This document shows, piece after piece, positions 49,247-61,885 of a stretch of DNA of 64,000 bases. This DNA is from Clavelina lepadiformis (lineage: Eukaryota > Chordata > Ascidiacea > Aplousobranchia > Clavelinidae). Location: NCBI RefSeq assembly GCF_947623445.1, contig NC_135244.1, positions 1,798,001 to 1,862,000 of the forward strand, given 5' to 3'. Position 1 is the stretch's first letter. Each line of letters starts with the position of its first letter. Position numbers and translations under genes: made by a program. The notes under the pieces were generated by a model. That model saw only the letters and a list, made by a program, of their open reading frames with translations. It searched no databases and had not been told where the DNA came from.

Positions 49247-52200
49247 ATGAAAAGTATCGTCGTAGGCTTGTGTATGTTAATGCTGGTTAGTAGTCAAAGG
49301 CCACAAAGACAGCTGGATTCCTGTAAGCAAAACTTCGCATACTTTATTAAGTATTTAAAATGGCCGTTATAACACATGCTTATGAAGTGATATTTTTGGT
49401 TTCATCGCTTGCTCGAATTCAATTTTAGAAAAAACATTTATACCCTGTATCAACATATGATTTTTGTGCTATTTTTCCAAACATGTTAATACGACTAGCT
49501 TTCCATGAAGCCCATGCCTAAAACCGTTTTTGTTCAGCTTATTGCCATTACCACGACTTCTTGACGACCTGTCCCGATGATGAATTTAATTGCAATTGCG
49601 AGAAAGAAAACTCATTTGAACTTCCACCAGCGTGTATCTCCCGTACGTGGGTATGCGACGGCCAGAACGACTGTCCAGATGGGTCAGACGAATGGGGCTG
49701 CATTTGTCAGCCAGGAGAATTCCAGTGTGGTTGTGATGAAGCGGGAGGGACGTGTCCCCATCTATACCAGTGCATAGGGTCGGACAAGGTCTGTGACGGG
49801 AAACCCGATTGCGCGAGTCTCCGAGACGAATACGACGTCCAGTGCCCGAACCAAACCGGAGAAACTTGCACCAATGGGGGTTATATAGACTCCGCTTTTA
49901 GGTGCAACGGAATAGAAATATGCGGAGACGGAAGTGACGAAAGAGATTGTCCTCCCGCTTGTGGCCCCTTCGAGAATCGATGTGATTGTTTCAGTGAAGA
50001 TGGGAATAATTGCAAACTAAACCCGTGCTATGCGATTTACGGTAAGTATTGTTTAGCGACCATGGAAGATGGATCGTTTGATTTTATTGAGGTAAAAATC
50101 ACTGCATTTCACTTCGGGAAAGTAAAGTGTGTAAAAGTACGTTAAAATAACCTGGACGCAAACGCATTGACACGACTACAAATAGTTATTTATCTGCACC
50201 TATAATGACGACATTGTTTCACGAAACAGAACGATGCGATGGAGTCGCTAACTGCGAAGACGGAACAGATGAACGGGATTGTGACTGTGCAGCTAACAAC
50301 CTGACGCATTGCGATTGTCACCAGATCGGCAATTACACTTGCGAGACAGTCGGCGTAGTTTGTTACAATTTCAGTCGAGGTAATTCCCCCATGTTTGTTA
50401 GTTGCTTGCTCGCCTTTTGAGGCTTTCCTGTCCTTATCCTGTTTGACAAGTTGCATCCTACTACTAATGACATATTCACTTAAAATAATACAATAGCCGA
50501 CGTCATTCATGCATTAAACGTAATTACACCAAATTTTTGTTGATGACGTCAGATCGGTGCGACGGAAATTTGGATTGCGTTGACTCTTCTGACGAGTTCA
50601 ACTGCTCGTGCCCTGAAGAAAGAGCGACACCATGCGACTGTAATCAACCCGGAAACTACACCTGCAGAAAAGAGGGCGCCGAGAAAATCTGCTATTCACA
50701 AAGCGCAGGTATTTATGGTTGTGTAAGAAAAGCAAATCGGTGAAATGTTGAATTCATATTTTAACATTGAACTAATTTTGAGTAATCAAGGAATAGCGCA
50801 GTGACACTGACACGCACACTGACCGGTTTGTAATAACATTTAATTGTGGCGTAGCCAGATTATCAGATTCTTCCACTTAAGAAAAATGTGGCCTTAAAAA
50901 TGGGTCTGAGACTTTGTCATGCATCAACGCATTTACAATAAGCATCGAAATGTTCTTCACAGAAACCTGCGACCAATACTCGGAGTGCACCGACGGTACA
51001 GATGAGAAGGACTGTGTCTGCCCTCAAGATCATTTTACCTGCAACTGCTTCACAGAAACCGACCCCTCTTGCACGAGGAATGTTGGCTGCATCCCAATAA
51101 ATCGCGTCAACGACGGGATGTTTGATTGTCCGGACAAGGAAGACGAAGATTTCGTGAAATCGCTGCACATCGATCAGTGTGATGGGGTCCGGATCGAGCT
51201 CTTTCGATTCGACGACGCGGCCTTCTGCTCCCCCGACTTCTGCAACATCGCCACATGCAGCAGGGCCCTCGCGTTTGGGTGCGATCTCCCGGATTGCGTC
51301 ACGTATGACGTGCTTTGTACGTCATCGGGTGTAGGTAGCAAGGAAATTACAGACAGGGGTCAAAATTGCACAAAGTTTTTCCAATGTCAAGATCAAAGTT
51401 TGTTACTGAGTCATAGATTTTGCAACGGAAAAGTGGAATGCGGCGACGGAAGTGACGAAAGAATCGACCGCCCCGGCTTTAAATGTTCGTCGAACGTATC
51501 GCCCAACGTCTGTGTTCTTCCCCAGTGGAATCTCTACGACGACGTGGCCCAGTGCCAGGACCAATCCGACCTCTGTTTCGGGGAGGATGGTTCCTTCCAC
51601 TGCTTCCAGTGCCTCGACAAGCGTCTCATCGTGTCCGCGTCACAGGTCTGTGATGACGTCATTGATTGCTACGATCTGTCGGACGAGTGTCTGTGCGCGA
51701 ATACCGACCTGACAATCTGTTCCACTGTGTTGGCACAAGTCGATTCCTCCACTCTCCAGTGCCGAAAAAATGAATCGGCGTGTTTCACCGGTATTACGTC
51801 ATTGCAGCTTTCTGACGCAATATGCAATGACGTCAGTCAGTGCGTGGGGAACATCGACGAGAGCAACTGCGCTTTAGGCGAGCCTTCGACCCTGTGTGAG
51901 ACCAAATTCGGAAAAGTTTTTGCGAAACATTGCGACGGAAGACCGGAATGCATGGACTTCAGCGACGAGTGCGTGGGATGTCCGAACCCTCCTGCCTTCT
52001 GTAACGACAGTTGCCACAGCTTTTACTCACTCGGCGATCGATATTGTGATGGGTACGTCGACCAAGCCTGGTTTTATATCAACGACTCTAACTGTCCCCG
52101 CGGGTTCGACGAAGAAAATTGTCCGCAGAGATTCCGGTGCCCTTCAAAGGACCAAATCAGTATAGATTCTATGCAGGTGTGCGACGGTGTTCGAGATTGC

Positions 52201-53520
52201 GACGACGGCACCGACGAGGATGAGGAGAGGTGTCCAACTCGACATTACTGCGATACGGAGGTGGGCGGAAAAATTTCCATTCCGCAGAAATTCGTGCTTG
52301 ACGGAAAACGCGATTGCAGGGACGGATCTGATGAATTCCGTCCAGGAATTTTTTCCTCGCGCTATAACCTCATTGGCAACATCGGCCTCTACGTTTGGTT
52401 TTGGATCGTTGCCATTGTGACGTTAAGCGGAAACATTTACGTCATAATTTTGACAGCGCTTCAATTACGTAAGAATGAAATGAACCACGGCTTGAAATGC
52501 AACCACGTGTTGATTTTACATCTCGCACTCTCCGATTTCCTCATGGGCGTCTACCTCATAATCGTCGTCTCGAAAACGGCCGAGTTTTCAGGAGTTTACT
52601 CAGCTTACGATTATTCGTGGAGGAGTGGAGCTCTTTGCGCAGCTGCTGGGAGTCTTAGCTTGATTTCAAGTCAGACTTCTGTCTTCATGATGGCCATCCT
52701 TACGGCCTTTCGTCTCTTCTCTCTCCTCCGACCGTTTCACGCCCAGCAGGCTTCGACCAGGGCGTGGAAGATTGTCGCCGTGTGCGCTTGGGTCGTCTCT
52801 CTAATGCTCGTCATCTTATCGAACACTCTGCGCTACTTCAAACCGATCGTCCTCTTTCCTACGCTCTTCTCCGACGTTGATCACGTCTCCGATGAATACG
52901 TCATCGATTTTGCTTGCCGTGTGGCAGGCCTCACTAATTCAACGGTTCCGGCTTCCGGGAATAGGTGGGAATATGCAAATCGGGTTTTGGCCGAACAATC
53001 GTCACAGTTACCGACGCCGGGCGACATCGGCTACTACGGCACCACGAGTGTGTGCTTGCCGAGCTTCTACGTCACAGCTAAAGACAGATACTCGGGTTTT
53101 TCTATGACGATCATCACAATTGATTTGTTGGCTTTCCTCTTTGTACTTGCTGGTTACGCGACGATCTGGAGACGGACAACTAAGCGACCGACCACCCAAG
53201 ACCCGGCTTTGAACCAGATCCGCAAGACACAGAACCGCATCGCGCGTCTCATCGTGACCGATTTCTGCTGCTGGATGCCGATCTGCATCTTGGTTTATCT
53301 CAACTTCGGTGGGGTGAAGGTCTCTCCTGAAGCTGACATCATAACGGCGGGCTTGCTCCTCCCCATAAATAGCGCGCTGAATCCCATCCTCTACTCCCCA
53401 TTCGTCGAGAGTTTTTTCGAAACCTTGACGAGAAGAGTGAAGGAGCGAAGCAGACGCACCAAGTCCGTCACCACCGACAACATCTCGATGCACACCGCCA
53501 CCACACCTGGTGGCCAATGA
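49247..53520 (+). CDS. Receptor with about 15 LDLa modules and a rhodopsin-type seven-helix domain, five exons
   Basis: Exons: 49247-49322, 49538-50041, 50230-50379, 50553-50708, 50963-53520; phases agree, about 1147 residues. The first exon is a signal peptide (MKSIVVGLCMLMLVSS). Residues about 30-755 are cysteine-rich, with about 15 LDL-receptor class A modules recognised by the calcium-box pattern C-D-x4-D-C-x-D-x-S/T-D-E (for example VCDGQNDCPDGSDEWGC and RCDGVANCEDGTDERDC). Some modules are degenerate. Helices run from about 765 to 1110: GNIYVIILTALQL in TM1, LALSDFLMGVYL in TM2, NSALNPILY in TM7. The TM2 and TM7 text is close to the LGR/relaxin-receptor group. The usual E/DRY after TM3 reads AFRLF, so the Arg is kept but the acid is not. 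No leucine-rich repeats lie between the LDLa array and TM1, unlike RXFP1/2 and snail GRL101. Ligand unknown. Inner modules are split by phase-1 introns, as expected for LDLa exons. Confidence 0.9.
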
Positions 53521-54101
53521 GAGCAAAGGTAGCGTTTGTGACGTTGGCTTTGCCTCAATTTGTATCTTTTTTTTCTGCACAAACATTCTTGCATTTTTTC
53601 TGCTAAATTATCGTTAGTCGTTGCATGGTTCATTGTACTCGTGAGTATTCAGTCTTATAACTGATTACGTTGTTTGTAAACAGAACGTTACATAATTTGC
53701 AAATATTCAACATATTGGCTTGTGATCGTTATAGCCTAGATATTAACCTACAGTATTTTAACCACCTTGCCAGAAAAAAATCATATGCAGATAACTCCAT
53801 TTATGCGTTTTACGGCTTTTAAAGCAAAATACTTTGACTTTGAGCGCGAAACCTCTCACGTGAGACAACACGCTCTGTTGATTGTCATTTATTGACGTAA
53901 TTTTCAACTTTCACGTTTCATTTCTGATTGGTTGAACACCGCGGACAGCTTGTTGTTGTGCGTTCTATTTTAAAACGTTAGAGATTTTTACGAAACTGGC
54001 AGGTTCAGATTCCGAAGAAGCTTTGTAATAAACTTACATTATTATCATTGTCACGTATAAAAAAATCGTTCGGGAAATAAGACCAGCACGAAGATTTTAT
54101 T
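53521..54101. other. Gap between convergent LDLa-receptor and CCP genes
   Basis: A plus-strand AATAAA at 54027-54032 may end the receptor transcript. The minus-strand AATAAA at 54101-54096 directly follows the CCP gene stop. Nothing else is seen. Confidence 0.5.
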
Positions 54102-55805
54102 TCAACAAACGCGATAAACAGAAATACAGTTTATTTTATTCATGGTTTTGACAGATCTTGATTGTTCTTCCCTCATCCGCTGCCTTCTGCGACGGGCCTG
54201 TTCCAATATTTTTATTGCTTTACTACGTGTTACGATCCTTGTTTTTTAAGCTCACAGTTAAGTTTGAAGTAAATACTTACGCGCATGTTGGAGGATTCGC
54301 GAAAGAGCTTGCCGCCTCACACGTCACAGTTGCGTTACCGACCAACTCGAAGCCCTCATTGCAACCGTAAGTGACGGCATTGCCTTTATTCCACGTCAGT
54401 CGCTTTGATGGACGAATTGTACCGTTGCCTGGGGCAACCGGGTCGTCACATAGGGACACTAAAAGCAAGAACAAATTAATTGACATTTTTTTGGAGAAAA
54501 AATGTGAAGCGATGATCGAAACTTAGTTAAAATTCATTCCTTATTTCACGTCTCAAAGTGACTGACATTAACAGCAAGATGTTGCCAACTTAAGAATCGG
54601 ATAACGACCAACAGGTATCAACGAAATACTGAATACAACGATCTAAATCAGACGTGTTACTCACGCAGACAGGTGGGAGAGGTTCCTGACCAATGCCCGA
54701 AGTAACAAAACTGAGACACCGGAGCGGTGCTGCCGGATGTGCTCCGCTGCTTATAAGGAGAAATGCAAGTCCAGTAAATTCTCTCAAACTCTTCGTAGCT
54801 GTCTTGGCGCGGTGTGTAGTCGGCGTTGCTCCATTGAAATGGTCGCTTGCATGCCCCTGTAAGAAAGCACATTGTTGTTGCCCTCGTAAGTTGGACACTA
54901 GAACCAAACAAAATGACCAAAGAAACAGACAAAAATCATTTTACATTCTTTAATCTTTGTTTGTCCATACTGGATAACAAGGCAACGAATTTGAGCTAAA
55001 TCCGGATGTAGTTGACAACGACACTTTAAAAGTTAATCGAGATAAATTTTTACTCACTTTTGCAGCCACTTTTCCTGCTGGTGCCACTTCTGACGTAAGT
55101 AGAGCAGCTATCGCGAAAGTAAGATCTCTTGCCATCCCCGGAGTAACCAGACTTGCATTGGCAAGTGTACCTGCCCAAACCTAAACTAATGCATTCAGCA
55201 GTGTAATCACATGGACGTCTCCTGTTTTGGCAGGGGTCTTCCCCTAACGTGAGAAATAAAAGAATAATTTTATTTGGTATCGCATAAAGCCAGCATTCGT
55301 GCTTATATAAGACAAAGAGAGCGTACAACGCAGCACTCACGTTCACAAATCGGTGCCGGGTTGACCCATCTTCTGTTAGAACAGGTGTTGTAGGGCAAAC
55401 CGCGAGTCATCTTGAAGCAATCGTTGCATTCATAGGAGGCTGTTCTCGCGTAGGACGACCCGAGGAGTTTGTAGCGGCCGTTGATTGGTCTTGGAGGCAG
55501 ACCAAAGCATTCTACATAGAAATCAAAAAGTTTAAAAAGTAATTTATTTTTACATAAACTGTAGCCTACTATATAGGTACCAGTTTTTATAGAATTATCG
55601 TATTTATTTTGATGTGAAAGCCACAGTAACTATTTTGTGAAAGCATTTTATGCGGCTTGTGATCATAGGCGACCTAATCAAGGAAATAAGGTAACGGCAG
55701 TTTCTTCTATTGTTCTAAAAACTTACGATTTCGGGTTAAAATATCCAAAAATGATTGCGCAGACGTAGAGACGACGAACAACCCGAAGAAAACTATTTTC
55801 AACAT
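54102..55805 (-). CDS. Small secreted CCP-EGF-CCP-CCP protein, six exons
   Basis: Exons on the minus strand: 55805-55727, 55511-55341, 55243-55058, 54856-54665, 54458-54281, 54186-54102; about 296 residues. Exon 1 encodes a signal peptide (MLKIVFFGLFVVSTSAQS). Exon 2 is a CCP/sushi module (GLPPRPINGRY ... RRWVNPAPICE). Exon 3 is an EGF module (DPCQNRRRPCDYTAEC, then YTCQCKSGYSGDGK). Exon 4 is a CCP-like module ending FGHWSGTSPTC. Exon 5 is a clear CCP module (CDDPVAPGNGTIRPS ... CNEGFELVGNATVTC). The first four introns are all phase 1, as usual for shuffled extracellular modules. The last exon gives a short basic tail and is uncertain because its stop lies among AATAAA signals. Such proteins act in adhesion or complement-like recognition; no lectin or protease domain is present, so a specific role cannot be given. 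Confidence 0.8.
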
Positions 55806-58571
55806 TTTGAAAATCTTTGAAGAGCAAAAACGAATTTTTCGGGACAATCGCGGCTTTTATACTGGAAAAGGCGAAAAACACGCCGCTTGGGGGGATTATT
55901 GCGGTCGGAAAAACTTCTTGCCAAAAATGTCTTTTGAGCGATCTGTTTTGCACAAAGTGCTTAGTCATCGGACCGGTTTGTCACGTTTTCATTTTTGCAG
56001 CGGCTTTCAAGTGAAACTCATTGTTTTGTAACAAAGCGACGACATTTCCCAACATTAAGATTGAGCAACCATCAAGTAGCGGTAAACAGCTTGTCGACAG
56101 TAGACATATTACATGACGTCATGTTGGACGATCGTCAACAACAATATGACGTAATGTGTCCACAAAAACCTTAAATCATTTCAACTGATGACGTTTTCCA
56201 ATGTTTTTAATCATATCATATAGCGTGGTTATGTAGTTGTTTTATATCATGCGCTCCAATAGTTGTGAAAAGTATAATTTAACAACTTATGATCAGGAGA
56301 AACTCATTTAAGGTGAAAAACAAATATATTATATAGCTGTTACCTCTTTTTAAACTTTAGTATTTCTTGATTGATCTTTTACTCAAGCTCAGAAGATTTT
56401 GTACCAGTTGCTGAACTTTACACTTTAATATTTTCTAAATAAATACTAAGATATCTTCCGTTGTTAAGTTTATTCTAAATCCCACGGAAATACATAAATT
56501 ACCGTACTGACGTCATACATTGTACTCTATGCGTCACTGTAGAAAGTCTCAACAACATAGGTCGTTGACCCCAGTTTGTTTCGCAACATACCTGCTCTAC
56601 CAACCGTGAAATGTACGCATTCTGTTAGCAGGCAACGTACGTGTCTGTTTTCTTCGTGCCTATGACCTGCCCAGGGTTTACTCAATTAATTCAGTGATTT
56701 ATGAAAGGTTAAAAAGTGCGGCATTTCTTGAAATCATACGAAAAAGCTGGAGTTAAGAAAAGATGGCTCTGCTTGTGTCAACTCTGGATTCTATCGTCGC
56801 AAAAACGACATATTGAGCAAAACCTCAACCTCTCATGACCGTCGTAAACATGTATGTGTACAGTAGAACGACTTAAAGTATCGATCTTCGTCGTTGCTAT
56901 GTTAGGCAAACACTTCATGTTTTTATGAGCGAGTATTCTTTTCTCTACGGAAGGCGCGTGTCATTTACGCTTGTAAGCTCGCAAAAAGATCTTGGCGTGT
57001 TTGATGAACATTTGCCTAACACCTTTGCTGAAAACTTGTTTCCATTTCGAAAACATAATTATAATTTATAAAGTGTGTTGCATTGCTTTTGCCTGATTTA
57101 CCTTTTGATATTACAATATAATTGTTGTATTATAATATACTTTGTGGTGTTAAGGGCAGTATCTTTCTCAACACCAGTATTTCAGAGGAACTTTCAAGCA
57201 GTGCCCGGGGGTATTTTGACCTCTGACCAGACATCGTTCTTTCTATTTTGTCATGAACAAGCAGTTGCGGACGTGATATTATCAATCATGAAGGAAAAAC
57301 AAGACCTTGATGTCGATTGTTGCTAATTTAAGAGCGGGGATTTTTTGTCACTTTCGGGCTGAGTTTCGTTCCTACGTATTTCAATGTTTCATAAAAAGTT
57401 CTCAATAACTCGGCGATTTATGACGTCGTTGCATGTGACGTGCAAAAAACTTGATTTTCTCCTTAATCATGTTTAATTTTGAGCGAAGTCCTTTGAAAAG
57501 AGAACGCATTTGTTTAACTTTACTCAAACCAGTAATAACAGATCAAAAATCGCTGAAATCTTTTTACATTTAACGCGCTTAAGCATTGCGGCTCTAATTA
57601 AAGCAAGTATGACTTTTATGAAGAATGTTCTAATATTTCAATAAGATAAAGAAATCTGGCAATAACTTGACCTTGCTCATTACAATCAAACCTTTCTTGA
57701 CTTGCCAAGTGTCTCCGGGGACGGGGATTACCCAACCTTTCAAGTTACTTTGAAATACTGTGGGACGTGTTATTCATTTTCAGCGCTTCTTGTTTTGTTT
57801 ACACAGATTGCTGTTGTCTTGTTTAATTGCAGATGGAGAAGAGAAGGAAAAAATTTGATTTCTCGGTGAACTCGCATATACCTGGATGAACTTGCTTTGA
57901 AAAAGACTCAGTGCAACAAAGTCAGGAATTAACGTTTAACTTTGCGCATGATGGTGATTGTGATGTTCATTTCACGCTTCATTTGATTTATTTCATGTGA
58001 TGCTTTATTCAAATAAAGTTTAATTTTCCTGGTCAGTTTTAGCTCACACAGGAATTAGTCCACATGTGAGTTCCGTGATAGATTTTCACTAAGATTTATT
58101 TCTTGGATCATTCCATTTGATCTCGATACATTTGAACTGGAGAGCTGCAAATCATTTGATATTTAGTTTGATAAAATTATGACAAGAGCTTTTTCTAAAG
58201 TTCGAAAAGTTTATATATTTTGTTTAATAAATTGTTTCAAAGATAATCCATTAGCTGAAAGTTGGTTGGATCTGTGTTCCTTGGATTTTTATTTGGTTGA
58301 GCTGGTACGTTATTCAAGTTTTTACTTGACACGAAAAGATATGTGTCATCGGCATGTACAACATTGAGTCACAGAATTTTAAACTTTAGGTCATTTACAT
58401 GAATTAGAAACAACAGCTAATCTCAAAATTGATTCCTGGCGAACCTCTGTTCTAATTGTGCATTCAGATTCATTGAGAAGTTTTCAAATGAAAGGTTTAA
58501 ACAGAGCGAATGGACAACAAGAGAGTATGTTTGGGCTCCCCTGGGTATTTCCCTGGTTTGTGTGTAATTAA
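55806..58571. other. Intergenic region, no supported gene
   Basis: Upstream of the CCP gene. An open frame at 57150-57326 (ending ADVILSIMKEKQDLDVDCC) and an acceptor-like TTGCAG before ATG at 57835 might be exons of an unseen gene, but they do not join into anything recognisable. The remainder is AT-rich, non-coding sequence. Confidence 0.45.
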
Positions 58572-59873
58572 CACTAGAAGGACGGCAATTTTCGTATACC
58601 TAGAAGGACGGAGTGCGTCAATTGACGCAAAAGGTCAAAACGGCGCAAATCTAACGTTTTTTGTTGAGAAAACTGTGCTGTTGCTCCGAAAAAACTACTT
58701 CTATCGCATGTCCGCTTTGTGCATTTTAATTAACAAAAGCAATCGCATTGAAAATACAAGCACTCGTGCCTAAACACTTCTGTTTCACGGAACTCCTTTT
58801 TCTTCTTGCACTCTTCCGGGACTTCTCTCCTGTTGTGGCGCATTGTCCCTACGAGGCTGCACTTCTTTTCCGCAAGTCGCAACGCCAGGTCAAGTGAGGT
58901 GAAAAAATTATCGCAAGTGACGTTGTAACCTCCTTGAAAAAGCGGAGCCATGAGTTTCAGTACAACATCGGTGGGCACACTCACGTGGGGGCTCCTTGCG
59001 TCATCTTTTCCAACGTAAGGAAAACCGTTGAATAAATATTTGTTTTCAACGTCAACTGCCAGCCAGAACTTTAAACCAAACTTGTCTGGTTTATTGGCCA
59101 TATATTGGATGAACTTGCAGCGTGCCTTACACGGCAATAGTTGCTCATCCACAGTTATCTTCCACTGTGGAATGAATACTTTTTGGCAGTTTGATATAAA
59201 ACTGTTCCAAAGTTGTGAAGCGAGTGCAAATTTATCATGCAATAGATTCCTACGCCTTTCCGTCTTCAGGTCGAAGCGAAGGAATCGTATGAGCTCCAGA
59301 AACCTGTCTCTTGCCATGGTTTGGGAAAACATCGGACATCCCCACGACCTCCCCCACAAACTCTTCACAGGGAAGTTGCGCCCTCCTATCACGCCACGAG
59401 CAACCACCAAGCCGACGAATTTATCTAACTAAGAAACTCTTACTACACTTACACTTCGATAAACTTCAAAAATTCCGAAATTAGGCTGCGCTTGTGACGA
59501 AACTACTCTGTTTTGCGGAAAAGTCGACTTGCATAGTTTGTCGACACGTTTGTCACACCTCTGTGTTAGCAGCTGTGACCTAATTCGATAAACCTGTAAT
59601 TATCAGCAGAAAGAAAACAATGCTCTCTATCGCGAGAACTGGTTTTTGTACTGTGAAGTAACAATGCGTCAATTGACGCACCCCGTCCTTCTAGGTAGTG
59701 ACCACGTTAATTATCTCTACCGGTAAAATAAAAACTTCATATTCATGGGTTAGTTACCTAACACTAATGTAGGAAAAGTCAGGAAATATCACGGTTTTGC
59801 GATGCACCGCTTAAAAGTTATAGATGCACTTAGGTTGAAAATGCGTCAATTGACGCGCCCCGTCCTTCTAGTG
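58572..59873. mobile_element. piggyBac-type transposon, internally deleted
   Basis: The 1302-bp element is flanked by TTAA at 58568-58571 and 59874-59877, the piggyBac target. Ends are the 14-bp inverted repeats CACTAGAAGGACGG and CCGTCCTTCTAGTG. A second inverted pair lies just inside: TACCTAGAAGGACGG at 58597-58611 and CCGTCCTTCTAGGTA at 59683-59697. The palindrome GCGTCAATTGACGC occurs beside the inner ends and beside the right outer end. The interior holds a partial transposase frame on the minus strand. Confidence 0.93.
58730..59410 (-). pseudogene. piggyBac transposase fragment
   Basis: A 226-codon open frame matches the DDE_Tnp_1_7 (piggyBac) fold. The first catalytic Asp lies in TVDEQLLPCKARCKF, followed by ANKPDKFGLKFW, and the second in VTCDNFFTS. 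The family is normally 500-600 residues. The N-terminal region, the third catalytic Asp and the C-terminal cysteine-rich domain are missing, and the left terminus of the element follows within 160 bp. The copy therefore cannot encode a working transposase on its own. A near-complete antisense frame at 59028-59432 is a shadow. Confidence 0.88.
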
Positions 59874-60236
59874 TTAATAAGTTCCGATGCCTACTGATCT
59901 TGGCGTGATGAAATGACGTGAATAGTTCGTGATATGATCAGATATTTAGTTGGGCCAAGTCTGTTAGAGTCTGGGCCAAGTAAAGTTTAAAAAACATTTT
60001 TGTAATTTGTTAATTTTTGTTTTTGAAGTTCCTGCCGACTTGGAATTGGTAGATGAGCTTAAACAGCTTCAGTTTTTACACCTAAAGTCGATGAAAATTA
60101 CCCACCGCCGCATGATCCAAATCTTTTATTTGTGTTTACTTTTTTTCACCACGTCAGACAAAAACCTTCACACTTTCCTAACCACACTCACAACGTCGAA
60201 TAAAGAGCTGCCAACGTCATCATGTAACGTTTAAAC
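59874..60236. other. Gap between piggyBac and hAT elements
   Basis: About 360 bp with no supported gene. The open frame beginning near 60007 has no motif. Confidence 0.45.
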
Positions 60237-60722
60237 CAGGGGTGGGCAAACTTTTCGTACTGCGGGCCGCATTAGAAAAAATGTTGCAGCCGGCGGGCCG
60301 CACACTCTCATTACAAAGTAGGCAAATTTACCCGGTGTGTAAATAAACGCATATTCATATTAAACACAATTTTTGCATTTCACACTCAGTTACGTTTAAA
60401 GCTACGCAATCTTCATCACAAAGGCCTACGGTAGCCGCTACCGTATTTGAATTTTATGATCAAACAATTGAATCAAACAATGCGTGAGAAATGTACGGCT
60501 AGTTGCTAAAAGCATGTTGCAATACATGCGCGACTGACGTGTGTGTGTTTACGCATTGAAAGTGAAGAGAAAAACACACTCGTAAAGGGTAATATTTTGT
60601 CATGTAACCTGTTTAATTAAAACAATAAGTGATGAGTAGGAGTTTCTGCAAGTGCCGGCGGGCCGCATAAAATGGGACCGCGGGCCGCATGCGGCCCGCG
60701 GGCCGTAGTTTGCCCACCCCTG
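60237..60722. mobile_element. hAT non-autonomous element, 486 bp
   Basis: Ends are CAGGGGTGGGCAAACTTTT and the complementary AGTTTGCCCACCCCTG, a common hAT terminus. The 8-bp target duplication GTTTAAAC lies at 60229-60236 and 60723-60730. The right end has a GC-rich foldback (GGGCCGCATGCGGCCCGCGG). No transposase frame. Confidence 0.93.
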
Positions 60723-60730
60723 GTTTAAAC

Positions 60731-61536
60731 CATAGACATAAACATAATAATGATGATAGAATAAAAGACATTTTGATGGGAATCCTCATACGCACGTATA
60801 ACGTGGTCAACTTGGATCTCTTGTCGGCCAGGCTGTTGTTGATTTCTCTTCCCTCTGCAAAGCGTTTTGTCTTCTGTATAATATTTATGGTCAAGTCGTA
60901 TCATTTTGTGTATACAAAAGAACATCAAATAGCAAAAAAGTAAAAATGTTGGCATAGCTATGTATGGATGTACAGCTGTGTATATAATAGCATATACATA
61001 TACGTAATGGCTGCCTGCTACACATAAATGTCAACTAACATCGTTAAAATGGTAGTTTATGAAAAATTTTTGTAGCTTGAAAGGGTCAAATGTTTAAAAT
61101 GAAGATAAACAGTTTTAAACAAAGTTTGGGCTTATAATACCAAACAACCTTGCCTTTCAAAATTATTGTGGTTTAACAAAATTTTATGAATTGGTTTGAA
61201 GTCTTAGGTTTAAATGAGGTCAGAAGTACGATGGGTCTACATGAACAACTAGTACCTTATAAAGCAAACTATTTAAACCCGAAAGAAGCAATCCTCGAGA
61301 AACTCCATTATATGCTACCAGCTGCCAGATGAGGTTGATTTTAAATATTCGTTGTCGTTAGTCCCGTCACCATTGTCCAAAACTCCTGCAGTCATAGATA
61401 TGCATTCAGCATATTTATTTTGGATAGAACTTTGGTGCTACAAAAAACTTATAAGTTGACAAAAAAGGATTCTGTGCTCCATATTTATAAATTTAGACCC
61501 TCCACTTGGTTCATTTCACTTGACAGTTTTGAAAGG
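60731..61536. other. Gap between two hAT elements
   Basis: About 800 bp, AT-rich, no supported gene or repeat. Confidence 0.45.
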
Positions 61537-61544
61537 CCCTATAC

Positions 61545-61885
61545 CAGGGGCGGGCAACTTCTTCGGTCGGCGGGCCTGATATGAGAAAATGAAGTACTTG
61601 GCGGGCCGGATTCCTGAATAGATTGGAACGCAGCTTTGTCTTATTAATGTTCATGGTCGAAAATGTTTGCTCATAAATGTATGTAGACCCGAACAGAACA
61701 AGTAGATTTATGGCCATCTTTCTCAGGTTGGCAAACTTGGACTTATTCAGTGACGCAATACAGGGATTGCGGCAGAATGTGGCCGCAGGCCATATTATCA
61801 TGTAAGACCGGAAACTGTCTGCGGGCCGCTCAAAATCCCGTCGCGGGCCGGATCCGGCCCGCGGGCCGTATGTTGCCCACCCCTG
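61545..61885. mobile_element. hAT element, 341 bp, retaining a transposase C-terminal piece
   Basis: Ends CAGGGGCGGGCAACTT and TGTTGCCCACCCCTG are related to those of the element at 60237. The 8-bp duplication CCCTATAC lies at 61537-61544 and 61886-61893. On the minus strand the interior reads LRKMAINLLVLFGSTYIYEQ then FSTMNINKTKLRS, the hAT family dimerisation domain at the transposase C terminus. It is a deletion derivative of an autonomous hAT element. Confidence 0.93.

Noticed and set aside
53008..53586. 192-codon minus-strand frame
   Set aside because: Antisense shadow of the GC-richer receptor exon.
57075..57326. Possible exon ending ADVILSIMKEKQDLDVDCC
   Set aside because: No matching neighbouring exon could be joined in phase, so it is noted only in the intergenic entry.
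59028..59432. 134-codon plus-strand frame
   Set aside because: Antisense shadow of the piggyBac transposase fragment.
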